Source: Cephalotus follicularis (Eukaryota; Streptophyta; Magnoliopsida; Oxalidales; Cephalotaceae). From it: DNA of 64,000 nucleotides. The DNA lies in NCBI GenBank assembly GCA_001972305.1, contig BDDD01000428.1, forward strand, positions 301,817 to 365,816. The letters run 5' to 3'. Positions 1 through 11,400 of this stretch are shown piece by piece (the stretch's first letter is position 1; each line of letters begins with the position of its first letter). Under the pieces are notes generated by a model. That model was not told where the DNA came from. It did not search any database and saw only the letters and a list, made by a program, of their open reading frames with translations. The position numbers and the translations under genes are program-made.

Positions 1-1192
1 CATGTCCAAGGCGGGCCTCTTTAGAAGGGAGAAGGTGAAAGAGGAGTTGTTCCTCAGGCCGTTGCTCAATGCTGCCCATGGCAAAAGATGGCTCCAGGTC
101 CTTCACAGTGAGAGACTCCTTGTTGAACCTAGTGAGGTAGTCCCTTAGTGACTCGTCTCTCCCCTGCACCACATTGATCAGGTAGGTGGAGTTCCTCCTC
201 TGCGTGGTACTGTTGAGGAATTTGGTGATGAACAGCTCCGTAAGCTGATCAAAATCCTCCACTAACTTCTGGGCCAGGGTCAAGAACCATGACTGGGCTG
301 CTCCAGTCAGCGTTGCCGGGAACCCTCGGTAGAGTGTGGCGTCTGAGGCCTGGTGCACCAACATAGTTTGGATGTAGGTGCGGACATGTTGGAGGGGATC
401 CGTAGACCCGTCATATTTGTCAAGGCTAGGGAGCCGGAATCCACTAGGGATACGCTCCGCCATGATCTTTGTTGTGAATGGATGGGCGTTGAGGCTGCGC
501 ACCTCCGCCATATATCCCTTTGGCTTCTCGGCTCCTTGGAGCCTTTTCTCCACCTCCGCAAGCCTTCTGTTCATTGCTTGCTCCACGTCTTCAATGTTCC
601 TAGCCTTGCTAGAAACACGTGACCCTTCAGCCGAAGCGGCGGGGTGGTCACGCCTGCTCCCCTGCTCCGCTCCGGCTTTGCGGGAAACATTGGAGCGCAT
701 TTGCACCTACTCCGCGCCCCTGGCCTCCCCTTGGGGATCCACTTCCATTGGCTGGCGCTCAGGACGCTCCCTTCTGGGATAGTTGGGATGATCCCGGGCA
801 GTTGAGGACTCTGCCCTCTGAGATACATGGATCTCAGGTCTCTTCCCCAGGGGAAGGTTATCCCTTGACCGCCTAGGGGGAAGTTTGTCTCCCCTTGGCG
901 GGTTTCGCCTGGCACCTCGGGGGTGCCTAATCTCCACCGCTGGCCTATTGTGGCCAGAAACTCCTCGGACCACTGACGGGACAGTCCCGACGCGTTGTTG
1001 GTTTGCCAAGGCGGCGACCAGCAACTCGGTGAGGCGCTCCACCCCTTCGATCATTTGGTTCAACCGTTCCCCCGTAACGGGAGCCTGTTCTGCGACGGTG
1101 ACAGCTTGAGTAGTTTGGGTTGGGTCGCTTCTAGCGGCAGGCTGGCTTCCACCCGCACTAGAGTAGTTATTGATGTGTTTCCTCTGAGGCAT
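1..1192 (-). pseudogene. Ty3/gypsy gag polyprotein, 5' part, with one in-frame stop
   Basis: Capsid (gag) coding part of a minus-strand Ty3/gypsy retrotransposon, truncated by the left window edge. Reading leftward from the ATG at 1190-1192, one frame stays open to position 1 except for a TAG codon at 707-709. The N-terminal 160 codons are polar and rich in Arg and Pro. After the stop come residues typical of the plant retrotransposon gag domain: LPSLDKYDGSTDP, then FPATLTGAAQSWF, then RDYLTRFNKESL. The start lies 45 bp inside the LTR border and directly downstream of the primer-binding site, as expected. Zinc knuckle, protease, reverse transcriptase and integrase would lie outside the window. 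The single TAG would truncate Gag, so this copy is probably not autonomous, although a one-base sequencing error could look the same. Confidence 0.85.
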
Positions 1193-1214
1193 GATTCTAA
1201 ATGGCTTCTTGCTG

Positions 1215-1237
1215 CGCTTCCCACAGACGGCGCCAAC
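1215..1237 (-). other. Primer-binding site region of the Ty3/gypsy element
   Basis: Read on the minus strand, the LTR ends in ...CATCAACA and is followed at once by GTTGGCGCCGTCTGTGGGAA. This TGGCGCC-type sequence is what commonly follows the 5' LTR of plant Ty3/gypsy elements as the tRNA primer-binding site. Which tRNA primes it was not determined. Confidence 0.65.
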
Positions 1238-1877
1238 TGTTGATGCAGAAATCTTTCCTTCAACAGCACCCCACGTGTAAGGGCTTGATTTGTTTTAGGG
1301 AAACGCTGGAATCTGTCAGAGAAAGAGTGTTTAATAATGGCTGGTGATCCCTGCACAAGCAAGAGAGAAAGGTAGAAGGTTCAGGAGGTTGTTCTCCCGG
1401 GGACACTTCAACGCTCAAGTTAGCAGTGGTACGGAGAGTATTAAGGTTCTTTGTGTGCTAGAAAAATTGCTGACCTTTGTATTGACTGTTGAGCTCGTAT
1501 TTATAGGAATGTTTGTGACTGATGAGCGTCTAATCGGGAGTTGGTTGCCCCTAGGGAAAGAATGTCAGTGGTCCTGTCATTTCCCTTTATTTCCTCCCCA
1601 TTTGGTGGCTATGGCCGCAAGCCCATTAATGGATTGGAGGCTGTGACGGCATGTCAGTCTCTTTCCCATATTGACGTGACGGGGTGTCAGCCTATCTGAG
1701 TGGCTGCGGGGGCGTACAAGTCTGACCTGATGGCTTTTGTGGCCTGTCAGTCTGTTTAGACGGCTTTTTCCCTGGTTGACATGATAGGTGCCACGTGCTC
1801 ATACCCTGAGAGGACACCTATTGCCCTTCTCTTAAGGCGCGTGTCACCAGGCTTATATAGGATTTTTTCCCATAACA
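1238..1877 (-). repeat. 5' LTR of the Ty3/gypsy element
   Basis: About 640 bp long. On the minus strand it begins TGTTATGGG at 1877 and ends CATCAACA at 1238, giving the TG...CA termini of an LTR, and it abuts the primer-binding site. A TATA-like box (TATAAATA on the minus strand, near 1497-1505) sits at a plausible place for the element promoter, about 300 bp upstream of gag. The other LTR is outside the window, so neither the target duplication nor the age can be checked. The 5 bp outside the right end, GTACC at 1878-1882, are the candidate target duplication. Confidence 0.7.
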
Positions 1878-2310
1878 GTACCCAAAAAAAAGTTGTAGTT
1901 ACAAATTTTTTTTAATTAAAAACCGATATCATGCCTAAGCCCCCTATTCCGTTCACCATTATTAGTTACACACTAAATTTAAGTTGACCAAGTCACTCCC
2001 TAATGTTCATAACAATATAATATGAATTCTTGTTTTTATTATTAAATTTATGGGATATTGTTTTTTATTATAATCATATTTTATTATTTTTAATATTAAT
2101 CTTGATTTTCCTAATATAAAATTTTTTACTCCATCCGTAAAAACCTTCGATTATTACAAGTTATAAACGTTATATCGTAAATTACGTAAAATTAAAGTTA
2201 AAACCTTCAGAGTCACGTTTAGCAAATGCCCTAATAATACATTTGGTCAAAAGGTAAGGACCCTTTTCCCTCACACGTAAATTAAAAAAAAAAAAAAAAG
2301 TTGATGACTG
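1878..2310. other. AT-rich spacer between the gypsy LTR and the PPR gene
   Basis: No coding or repeat structure seen. It contains a poly-A run just before the ATG at 2311 (about 2282-2299). It should hold the promoter and 5' UTR of the PPR gene, now only about 430 bp from the retroelement LTR. Confidence 0.5.
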
Positions 2311-4308
2311 ATGAGTGGCCCATCACAAACTATACACAAAACTAAGCACCTTCTCACCACCATAAAACACTATGCAGCCACTCAATCCCTCACCAAAATC
2401 AAGCAACTTCATGCTCACGCCATCATCTCAGCCCTCCTCTCCACCCACCTGCGTTTTAACCTCGCCAGTGCATACGCGCTATGCTGGCACGTCCCTTATG
2501 CCCGTAACCTCTTTGATAATTTGCCTCAACGAAGCTTACTCTTGTACAACATCATGTTGAAAATGTAAGTACAAAATGGCCTGTTCTTTGATGTACTTAA
2601 GGTGTTTGTTGAAATGCTTAGCTCAGGCCAATGCTGCCCAGATGGCTATACCTACCCGTTTGTTATCAAGGCGTGTAGTGAAATGTCGTTGCTTGATGTG
2701 GGTGTAGTGGTTCATGGGCGAACACTGGTAGGTGGGTTTGGTTTAAACACGTTTGTGCAGAATTCTTTGCTTGCCATGTATATGAATTGTGGGGAGAAGG
2801 AAGCGGCAAGGAGGGTTTTTGATGCAATGTGGGAGCATAGTGTGGTGTCTTGGAATACTATGATTAATGGGTATTTGAAGAATGGGTGTGCTAATGAGGC
2901 ATTGAAGGTTTTCGATGGGATGTTGGGTGAGGGGATGGATCCTGATTGCGCTACTGCGGTTTCAGTTTTGCCAGTTTGTGGGTTTCTGAAAGAGGCGGAG
3001 AAAGGAAGAAGGATCCATGCAATGGTGGAGGAGAAGGGTTTGGGGAAGAATATAGTGGTTAGGAATGCATTAGTGGATATGTATGTGAAGTGTGGTAGTA
3101 TGGATGAAGCTCGGTTAGTTTTTGATAAAATGGGTGAGAGGGATGTGGTGACATGGACTTCCATGATTAATGGGTACATTTTGAATGGTGGTGTGAGTAA
3201 TGCATTGGCACTCTGTCCGTTGATGCAGTTTGACAGGGTAAGACCTAATGCAGTGACTATAGGATCTCTTCTTTCGGCCTGTGCCAGTTTGAAATATCTC
3301 GAGGAAGGAAAGTGCCTGCACGGGTGGGCTATAAGACAAAAATTCGAGCACGATGTTATTATAGAAACTGGATTGATTGACATGTATGCAAAGTGCAATC
3401 ATATTGACCTAAGTTTCCGGGTGTTCGGTAAAACTTCAAAACAGAGAACAGTTCCATGGAATGCTATGCTCTCTGGGTGCATTCATAATGGACTTGCAAG
3501 TGAAGCGATAGGACTTTTCAAACAAATGCAAGTTGAAGCAGTAGAGCTTGATGATGCAACCTTGAACAGTCTCCTTCCTGCATATGCCATTCTTGCAGAC
3601 TTGCAGCAAGCAATGACTATACACAGTTACCTATTAAGATCAGGGTTCCTTTCAAACGCTGAAGTTTGTACTGGTCTGATCGATACATATGCAAAGTGTG
3701 GAAATTTAGAATCAGCTCACAAGATTTTTGGTAGGATACCTGAGAAGAAAAAGGACATTATCCTATGGAGTGTGATAATAGCTGGTTATGGTATGCATGG
3801 ATGTGGTGAGACTGCTGTTTTGCTTTTCAAGCAAATGGTTCAGTATGGGGTGACACCAAATGAAGTTACTTTTACTGCCGTCTTGAATGCATGCGGCCAT
3901 GCTGGTCTGGTTGATGAAGGTTTGGCGTTGTTCAAATTTATGCTAAAAAATTACCCATCAAGACACCGCACGGATCACTACACTTGCATGGTTGAACTTC
4001 TTGGTCGTGCAGGTCGACTGAAAGAAGCTTATGATCTTGTTAGAACAATGCCCTCTAAGCCTAGCTATGCTGTTTGGGGTGCACTACTTGGTGCTTGTGT
4101 GATACATGAAAATGTCGAACTGGGAGAGGAGGCTGCAAAGTGGCTATTTGAGCTTGAGCCAGAGAACACAGGGAATTATGTATTAATGGCAAAAATTTAT
4201 TCTGTGGTTGGAAGGTGGAAAGATGCAGAGATCGTGAGACATAGGATGAATGAAATAGGATTAAGAAAAGCACCAGCACATAGTCTGATTGAGGTTAGAA
4301 ATATGTGA
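2311..4308 (+). pseudogene. PPR protein (PLS class, E-domain type), At5g39350-like, with an in-frame stop
   Basis: Intronless pentatricopeptide repeat gene of the organelle-RNA-binding PLS subclass. One frame runs from ATG 2311 to TGA 4308 (665 sense codons) but has a TAA at 2566-2568. Protein similarity continues across the stop: MLKM, stop, then VQNGLFFDVLKVF, where homologues have Tyr (MYV...). Successive PPR motifs follow (VSWNTMINGYLKNG, VVTWTSMINGYI, ALVDMYVKCG). The end (WGALLGACVIHENVELGEEA, then ELEPENTGNYVLMAKIY) is a PPR E domain, with no DYW domain. From memory the whole sequence resembles Arabidopsis At5g39350. If the stop is real, translation could restart at ATG 2602 and give 568 aa without the N-terminal organelle-targeting region. 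A mini-intron bypass is discussed in the findings. Confidence 0.85.
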
Positions 4309-7300
4309 GTTGGGTACACAACTTTTATATTTCTAAGTGATTATCGGAAATCAGTACCTATGAAGTGAAAGGTCAAGTCTTGAACTAGAATCGATGCTTA
4401 GATTGTGGAATCCGTAAACTCTTATCTGTTTAACATAATGGGATTTCCTCTTGGACCATCCAATATACTCCGGAATTTATATGGGAGTAAGTAATTGCTC
4501 AAATTTTATCTAAATTATGATGTCATAAATTGGATCCAATCAGTGGAGCAACGATGTCTATCAGCATTGCAAACAGAGAGAGCAGTTTATTGGTGAAAAT
4601 AGGGGTGTGGATGACTGGAAGTGCTTCAAGTGGAAGCATCTCCCTCATGTTTATCATGCCATCAGAAACATTCACCTGCACTGAAAAAGCTGCAAATCAT
4701 GAAAATACTTTTAACCCATGCAAAACCTGAAATCTAACCCCTGAAGAAACATCATCACATCAATTTGTTATTCCCCTATTGTTATTAAGGTTTGATTTTT
4801 CTCTGTTGTTTATAGTTTTTATTTTGGTCATTCCAAAATGTACACGAATGTAATCAAATAAAAGTCAGAAACTTGTAGGAACTGACAAATCCCCATCAAA
4901 CATTGCCCAGTTTTAATTTAAGGCTCTTTTGTTTTTCTTTTCCTTGTGTAGAAGTTTAAAGCCTGGGGACCATAACTAACTACCAAGCATTTGGACCATA
5001 TGTAGTATTATACCCTACAGGCAGGCAAACAAGTGAAAGTTGGATATGGAGATGTGTTATTGCCATGTACTTATCATTTGATGGGTGTAATTGTCCGTTA
5101 CCCCTTGCAAATGGAATATAGCATCGAATATAGATCGTTCTCCAACACAAGTCATGTGCTGCCGCTTTTTATATACGCTTTAGTGTGCCCTCTTGTTGCT
5201 ATGCGAGTGTCAATCTGTGTGCACTAAAGAAAGAGACAGTCAATGTAAGCTGGAAGTTCAAAATGCAGATTAAATTATCATTTGTGGATTTGTCATAAAC
5301 TATGTAAACAATTCCAGGCCAAAGCAGATTAAGAATGCTATTGCCAAACTAAAATAACATCAATCATCTCAAGGACTCTTGTAACTCGTTAGCACATTTA
5401 ACCAATACGGGGTATTGCTGATTGGCCTAAATTACACACAACTTTGTGGAGTGCTGTTGGTGGCAACTTGATGGTCGATGTTATAAACTAACAAAAATCA
5501 CATAGCATTACCCTGATGAATCCTATTTTCAATCATCAAGTAGTGAATTGGGATATTCTCATGAACGTATAGCATTATTTTCAAATAGTGAAATCTAGCT
5601 AAGCTTATGACTTTCTTGTAGTTATAGTCTTATTTGAGTGAACCACGCAAATTGTTTGTCATTACTAACAGACGTAGCCGGTTAGGCTACTGTTTTGACC
5701 CAGAAAAAAAAGTTTATAATTTGCCCTTTTCCTAAATGTTGATGTTTTTTTTTTTTTTGTGAAATGGGATTGATTTAACCAAAGTAACCTGTTAGTTAAG
5801 TAGTTTTGAGTGTCGGTGTTGATAATGCACCAACACTTTGTGGGACTGTCAACATTTGCAGGCAACATCATTAAGCAATCGTAGTCGGTTTTCTATTTTT
5901 TACGGCCTGCTTGAAACAGATTACTGCGAGTTGTTGGTTGGTTGCCTTAAAATATTTGTACTAGCTCGCTGCTATAACTTTCAGATCGGTTTGCCTACTT
6001 TTTAGCTGCGGTTTATATATTCCTCTCCTTCATTCCTTGATGTTATTGTACCCTTCTGTTAAGCGAGCGATTGTAACTTTCTTGAAACTATTAACAACGA
6101 GCTTTGAATCAACCTTCAATCTGGATTTTCTACCACCTTTGTATTGTAACTGTCACAAAAAAAAATGTCTATATTGACTTCAAAACTGTGCATGTAAGCT
6201 TATGCATGATCACCTTTCCTCTTTTATGAAGTAGCAGTGGGTAACAAATTGCTTTTAATGAATATTTATATACAATGTTGTAAACTGTTTTTTGTTGCAT
6301 TAATTTTGTCATTCACTCAGACATCTTGTAGGGAAGAAGTGAACAAATCTCATCAAGTGCCTCAACTACATAAACATAGCCCTTCTTTGTGCACTTTGTT
6401 TAGATCAACAAATGATTTACAGTAGATGTTTTCTTAAAATTGCATTATAACCTGTGAAATGTGAGTTAATCAAACAATTTCTTGTAATCTTGTTTTTAGT
6501 TCCATCTTTGTTTTTTGTTGGGTAAAATGAGAATCATTGCATCCTGAATGTAGAACGAGTATAGCCCACAATAATTTATTAGACTTTTGAAGAATACCTT
6601 GCATCTGCTCTGCAGCAACATTTGTTCAGATTTATGGTGAAAAAGGTGGCAATCCATTGGTCCACAAGTCATGGAGCAAAATAACACACAGTCTCTATGT
6701 TTGAAAGAATTCTGCATTCTCTCAATTCTTTTGAACTCTTCAAATTCTTTCAAAAATATTTAGGCAATTAGTCATGAATTGACCTTACTAATTTGATTAA
6801 GTCATAAACCTGCATATTAGTGGATACAACCAAGATGTTAGACTTGTATGTACGATGAAACTATATTATATTCTCTCGTCTAAATCTAGTTTTTAAGTAA
6901 AAACACAAGTTATTATTCAGGTTTTTAAATTATTGATTGTATAATCTATCGGTTGTCAACTTGCCTGAGTAAAATCAGGATAAATAACTTTTTTGGTGGA
7001 TCCAGAACCATACCGATAACAAGGCCGGAATATAGTTATGTTTGAAAATAGCATAATTTTTTAGATCAAGAATACCAAAATATCCAATCACAAATACAAA
7101 AAAAAAAAAAAAAATCAGAGAGAGAAACATATTGCCTCTAATCAAACATTAAAGAGAATTTAAAAAAAAAAAACAGAGTTAGAAGTGAAAACAAAAAGGG
7201 GTTGCCGTGGTTTATTTATTTATTAATGATGGAACACCCAGTTAAATAGGCACCAATATGTGCATCAGTCATACCCTATATTTCTCTTAAAGACAAAAGT

Positions 7301-8230
7301 TATTATTGAGCGTGTACTTAGTGTAAGAATCCCTAGCATATAATATCCCATGTGTCGGTTGAATGTCACTGTCATCTATGTCATTTGAAATACCACTAAT
7401 ATCATATCCCAGTCAAATTTAAACTGAAATTGCAATTGAATTGACACGGCCTTTTCAAATATTAACTTGGAAATTCAAAAAAAAAAAATGGCTTCCTTAT
7501 TGATAGAAGTAAACTATAAGCTATTAAAGACATAATATTCTACCAACAAACACGTCTTAGCCAGATATCCCCCAACCATTATACCCCACCTTGATAGACA
7601 AATAGCTAGCCTAGCTACAAACCCATATGCTTCAATGTTGCAAAGCCAATATCCAATATAATATTAATAACCCTCTTTGATGAAAAATATATCCCTATTG
7701 TATAAGTGTAATTATCATGTAAACCTAATGAGATAAAAAGATTAACTAAAATTAACTAAACCACCCCATAAAATAGCAAAGCAAATGCTTGACCACAAAC
7801 TTAGGAAAAGATCTAAATTTAGCTCTGAGAAGCAAGATCACATTGCACCCTTTTACCCTAATCTCAAGGTCAAACACCACTCCCCCACTTTTCTCCTTCT
7901 TGCTCTCTCTCTCTCTCTAAAGCCTAACACGGTTTTGACTAACTAAATCTTTTATTGACAAAATAAAATTTTATTTTTTTTGAAATTAGATCGAAGGATC
8001 CACCAATGAAAAGGAAGCAAACAAAAAAAATGAAAAAAAAAACTCTCTTTCTCACACACATACACAAAAATAACCCAAACGCACTTTCTCTCTCTTCCCT
8101 TTCTTCACTGCTCTCTATCTCTCTCGATCCATTGGAGAGAAAATTGAATACCCAGAATCTAATTTGAGTTATATGATTCATATATTGAATAAATTGGGGC
8201 AACAGATATCAACTTTATTAAAAAACTAAG
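4309..8230. other. Intergenic AT-rich DNA, PPR 3' flank to GAUT promoter
   Basis: Nearly 4 kb with only short chance reading frames. It contains homopolymer A runs (about 7098-7115 and 7160-7171) and a CT-dinucleotide run near 7900-7918 followed by pyrimidine-rich DNA, typical of a plant promoter or 5' leader. I saw no transposon ends or RNA gene here. Confidence 0.5.
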
Positions 8231-8346
8231 TCCCAACAAATTTGTTGGTCAGTATCCAATGCAAACTTTGAATAGACCACAAAGAGAAGCAAAACTAGAG
8301 AAAACCCAGAAGAGTGGATCACAAAAAGTCTCCAACTTTGGATCTG

Positions 8347-8499
8347 ATGTGGAGATATTATTGTTGCAGTAGTTTTTGTTGTGGTTATGGTTGTGATGGT
8401 TCATGTTTTTTTGGGATTGGTAAGAGGTTAGAAGCAGTTTTATATGTTGTAGTGGGGCTGCATAGACGAGGATGCAGCTTCACTTCTCGCCTAGCATGA
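8347..8499 (+). other. Possible upstream ORF overlapping the GAUT start codon
   Basis: An ATG at 8347 opens a 50-codon frame ending at 8499, out of frame with and 28 bp past the GAUT ATG at 8472. The peptide is Cys and Gly rich (YYCCSSFCCGYGCDG) and matches nothing I recognise. It matters only if the mRNA starts upstream of 8347, which I cannot see. Confidence 0.3.
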
Positions 8500-11400
8500 G
8501 AAGTATCACGATATCGAGCAGCAATGGATTTATTGACTTGATGAAGATCAAGGTCGCAGCTCGTCACATCTCTTACCGAACCCTTTTCCACACCATTCTC
8601 GTTCTTGCGTTCTTGTTGCCTTTTGTCTTCATTCTCACTGCCCTTGTTACCCTTGAAGGTGTCAACAAGTGCTCCTCGTTTGGTACCTTTCCCCTTCTTC
8701 ATTATGGTCCCTATTTTGTCATCATTATTATTGCCATGTAATCTTTTTATTTGCTTTCATTCTGATTGATTGGTGCCTCTTTGATTGGCCTTGATTTGAT
8801 TTGGTGGCATGTGATTCATTTTGTTATTGATTTCAGTTGATTAGGATTGAATTTGGCTTATTGGGCTTTGATGTGCCAATTTTGATTGTTATCCATGTCA
8901 TGGTTCATGGGCATGTTTTGCAATGTAATTTGTGGCATTTTTGTTGTTATAAGACCTGAAATGGAAAGGCAATCGAGGGTTTCTGTTCAATTGGGTTGAT
9001 TTGTCAATGTTGAAATCTTTGGAGTGCTGCAATTTCATTTATGTGATAGTGACAGTTGATGGTTAAGGACATTGTTTTGACTATGTCTGTGCATTTTTTT
9101 ATGAGCATGCGTGTTTGTATTGGATCTGTTTGGGATGCTTGTGGTATTATGATACTATTGTTTGTGGTAATGCTGGTTATTATTCTTTGACGAACGGCCA
9201 TTGGGTTCTGCTGTTCTGTTGATTTCTTAAATTGGTTTGAGATACTAATCCTGATTCTACATGCCCAAATTTATTAGTTTTTGGATGTAGATCCGGTCTT
9301 TGTTGAAATGGGCTTTTATATATGCTTTTAATATGTGAATTCCAGCTTGACAGCAATTATTTATGCTAAATTCTTTTAGGATTAAACCAGTTTTAGCTGA
9401 CCTTATATTTATGATCTGTTCACCAATATTAGTCATTGATATATATACCTTGCAATCACAATCAGTAATTATCTTTTTTCATCCTTGTGTATTCATTTGA
9501 TCAAATAATAATCTGTTAATGGCTAGTGTGTCTGTTAACATTTTCCATGTGAATATATATTCAAGTAGTTTTTTTTTTCTGGTCTTAGAGATCATCAGTT
9601 TCTGTATACAGTACCCTGTGTCTGTTTTTCTAGCCTTCCTGTGGCATATATATCTTAGAAATTGGATAATGTGTTTGTGTGATGGATTTGTAATTGTTCA
9701 TTCTTATTTCTCCTTTGCTTCAGATTGTTTAGGCAGGCGGTTAGGACCGAGGCTTCTTGGTAGGGTTGATGATTCAGGGGTAAACAACTTTTCCCCCATA
9801 CCAAGAGTGTCATTATATAAATTTAAACTATGCACTCTCAGTAATTTTTATTTTTATTTTTATATCCTTCATGTAATTTGGATCCTTGTGGTGGTAACAA
9901 TGATGCCGCAGAAACTGGTTAAAGATTTCTACAAGATCCTCAGTCAAGTACATACTGAAGAAATCCCGGATGGTCTAAAGCTCCCAGATTCATATAATCA
10001 ACTTGTTTCTGAAATGAAATACAATCAGTATGATGCGAAGACCTTCGCTTTCATGTTAAGGGCCATGGTATGCTGCTTTTAAAATAAATATAATATCGAA
10101 TTATTAATTTATCATCTTTTCTGTCTTTTCGGAGTAGGGCTGTCTAAAACTATAATTTCCATGTATTGATATAATCTGATACTGAAAGTTCTGATGATTT
10201 TACCTTTCATCTCATTCAAGATCTATCAATGCGATAAAATGAGGTACTAATCTTTGTGAGGGTTAGCCTAAAATCTCAAATTATCTTTCATGGTTCAGAT
10301 TTTGTTTTCTGTTAGTTATATTTTGCATTAGGAGTTCTATTGGAAAGTATATGATCTCTGGTTGACAGATCAGTCTATGCCATTTAAGAATTAAAATGAG
10401 ATTATGAAGAGGAAAGCGGATGAATTAGACAAAAATGAAGAGGCTCCCGCCTTTACATGCAGTTAGTTCATGACCATCAGGTTACAATTTTTGTGGTCAT
10501 CTTTAGTTTTACTACATAAGTTTTTCAACTTCTTATTAAAAAATAAAGCTATTTCTGTAGTTCATTTGGAGCATTGCAATTGGTTGCAGAAATAGCAATT
10601 TTCTGAATACATGTTAGAGGAGCATAGATGTCATATGTGAGCCTGGTAACTGGTGAAAAAATTAATCTACAAAACCTAACACTCTAGGATTTCGCTTTGC
10701 TGGCATTTGGTAAAAGTACTTGTTGCAGTAAAGTAAGAGAGCCTTGGAAGTATTTATTTTCATTGATTAAATACTCTTATCCAAAAGATATATATATATA
10801 AAATCAGTTTGCTTATTCTATGCTAAACACACACACACACACAAAAAGTGATTTTGGGCAGTATTGTGTTTTTTGGGGAAGATAATAAGACCTAGACATT
10901 TATTAAAGGTAAAATGGAGTCTTGAAAGGATAACAAGGTGGATGGAAACGGTGGGATGTCCCACCATTGTGTAGCCCACTCAAACGAATGTTCAGGCGTT
11001 CCGGCAGAGATTATTATTTGCAAACACTTCAAATCTCAGCTTTTTAGTTAGTAACCAATAAAAACTTAGCAGCACGGATCTACTAGCTCATGCATTTGAT
11101 AGATAGAGAGATGTGGACAGAGAGAGAGATAGATTTAGATTTATTGCTGGACATGGAGAGAGAGTGAAGAGGAGGGAGGGAGCTGATGCGTATGAAGATA
11201 TATTGCTGTTCGCTGCAGTTATGGGCCATATCATATTCTGTTCATGTTATTTTTTGTGTTAATAAAAGCCACATGACAAATGTCATCCACTCTTTGAACC
11301 TTCAAAGTCCCTTGGTTAGGTAACTTAAGTACTTACGTGGTTATTCTAATCAATTTGATAATTTTCTGATTCCGTAATTTGTTGAACTTGTCATGGCTTA

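Noticed and set aside
2712-3398. Long minus-strand frame of 228 codons across the PPR gene
   Set aside because: It is the antisense shadow of the PPR coding sequence; the plus-strand frame has clear PPR motifs.
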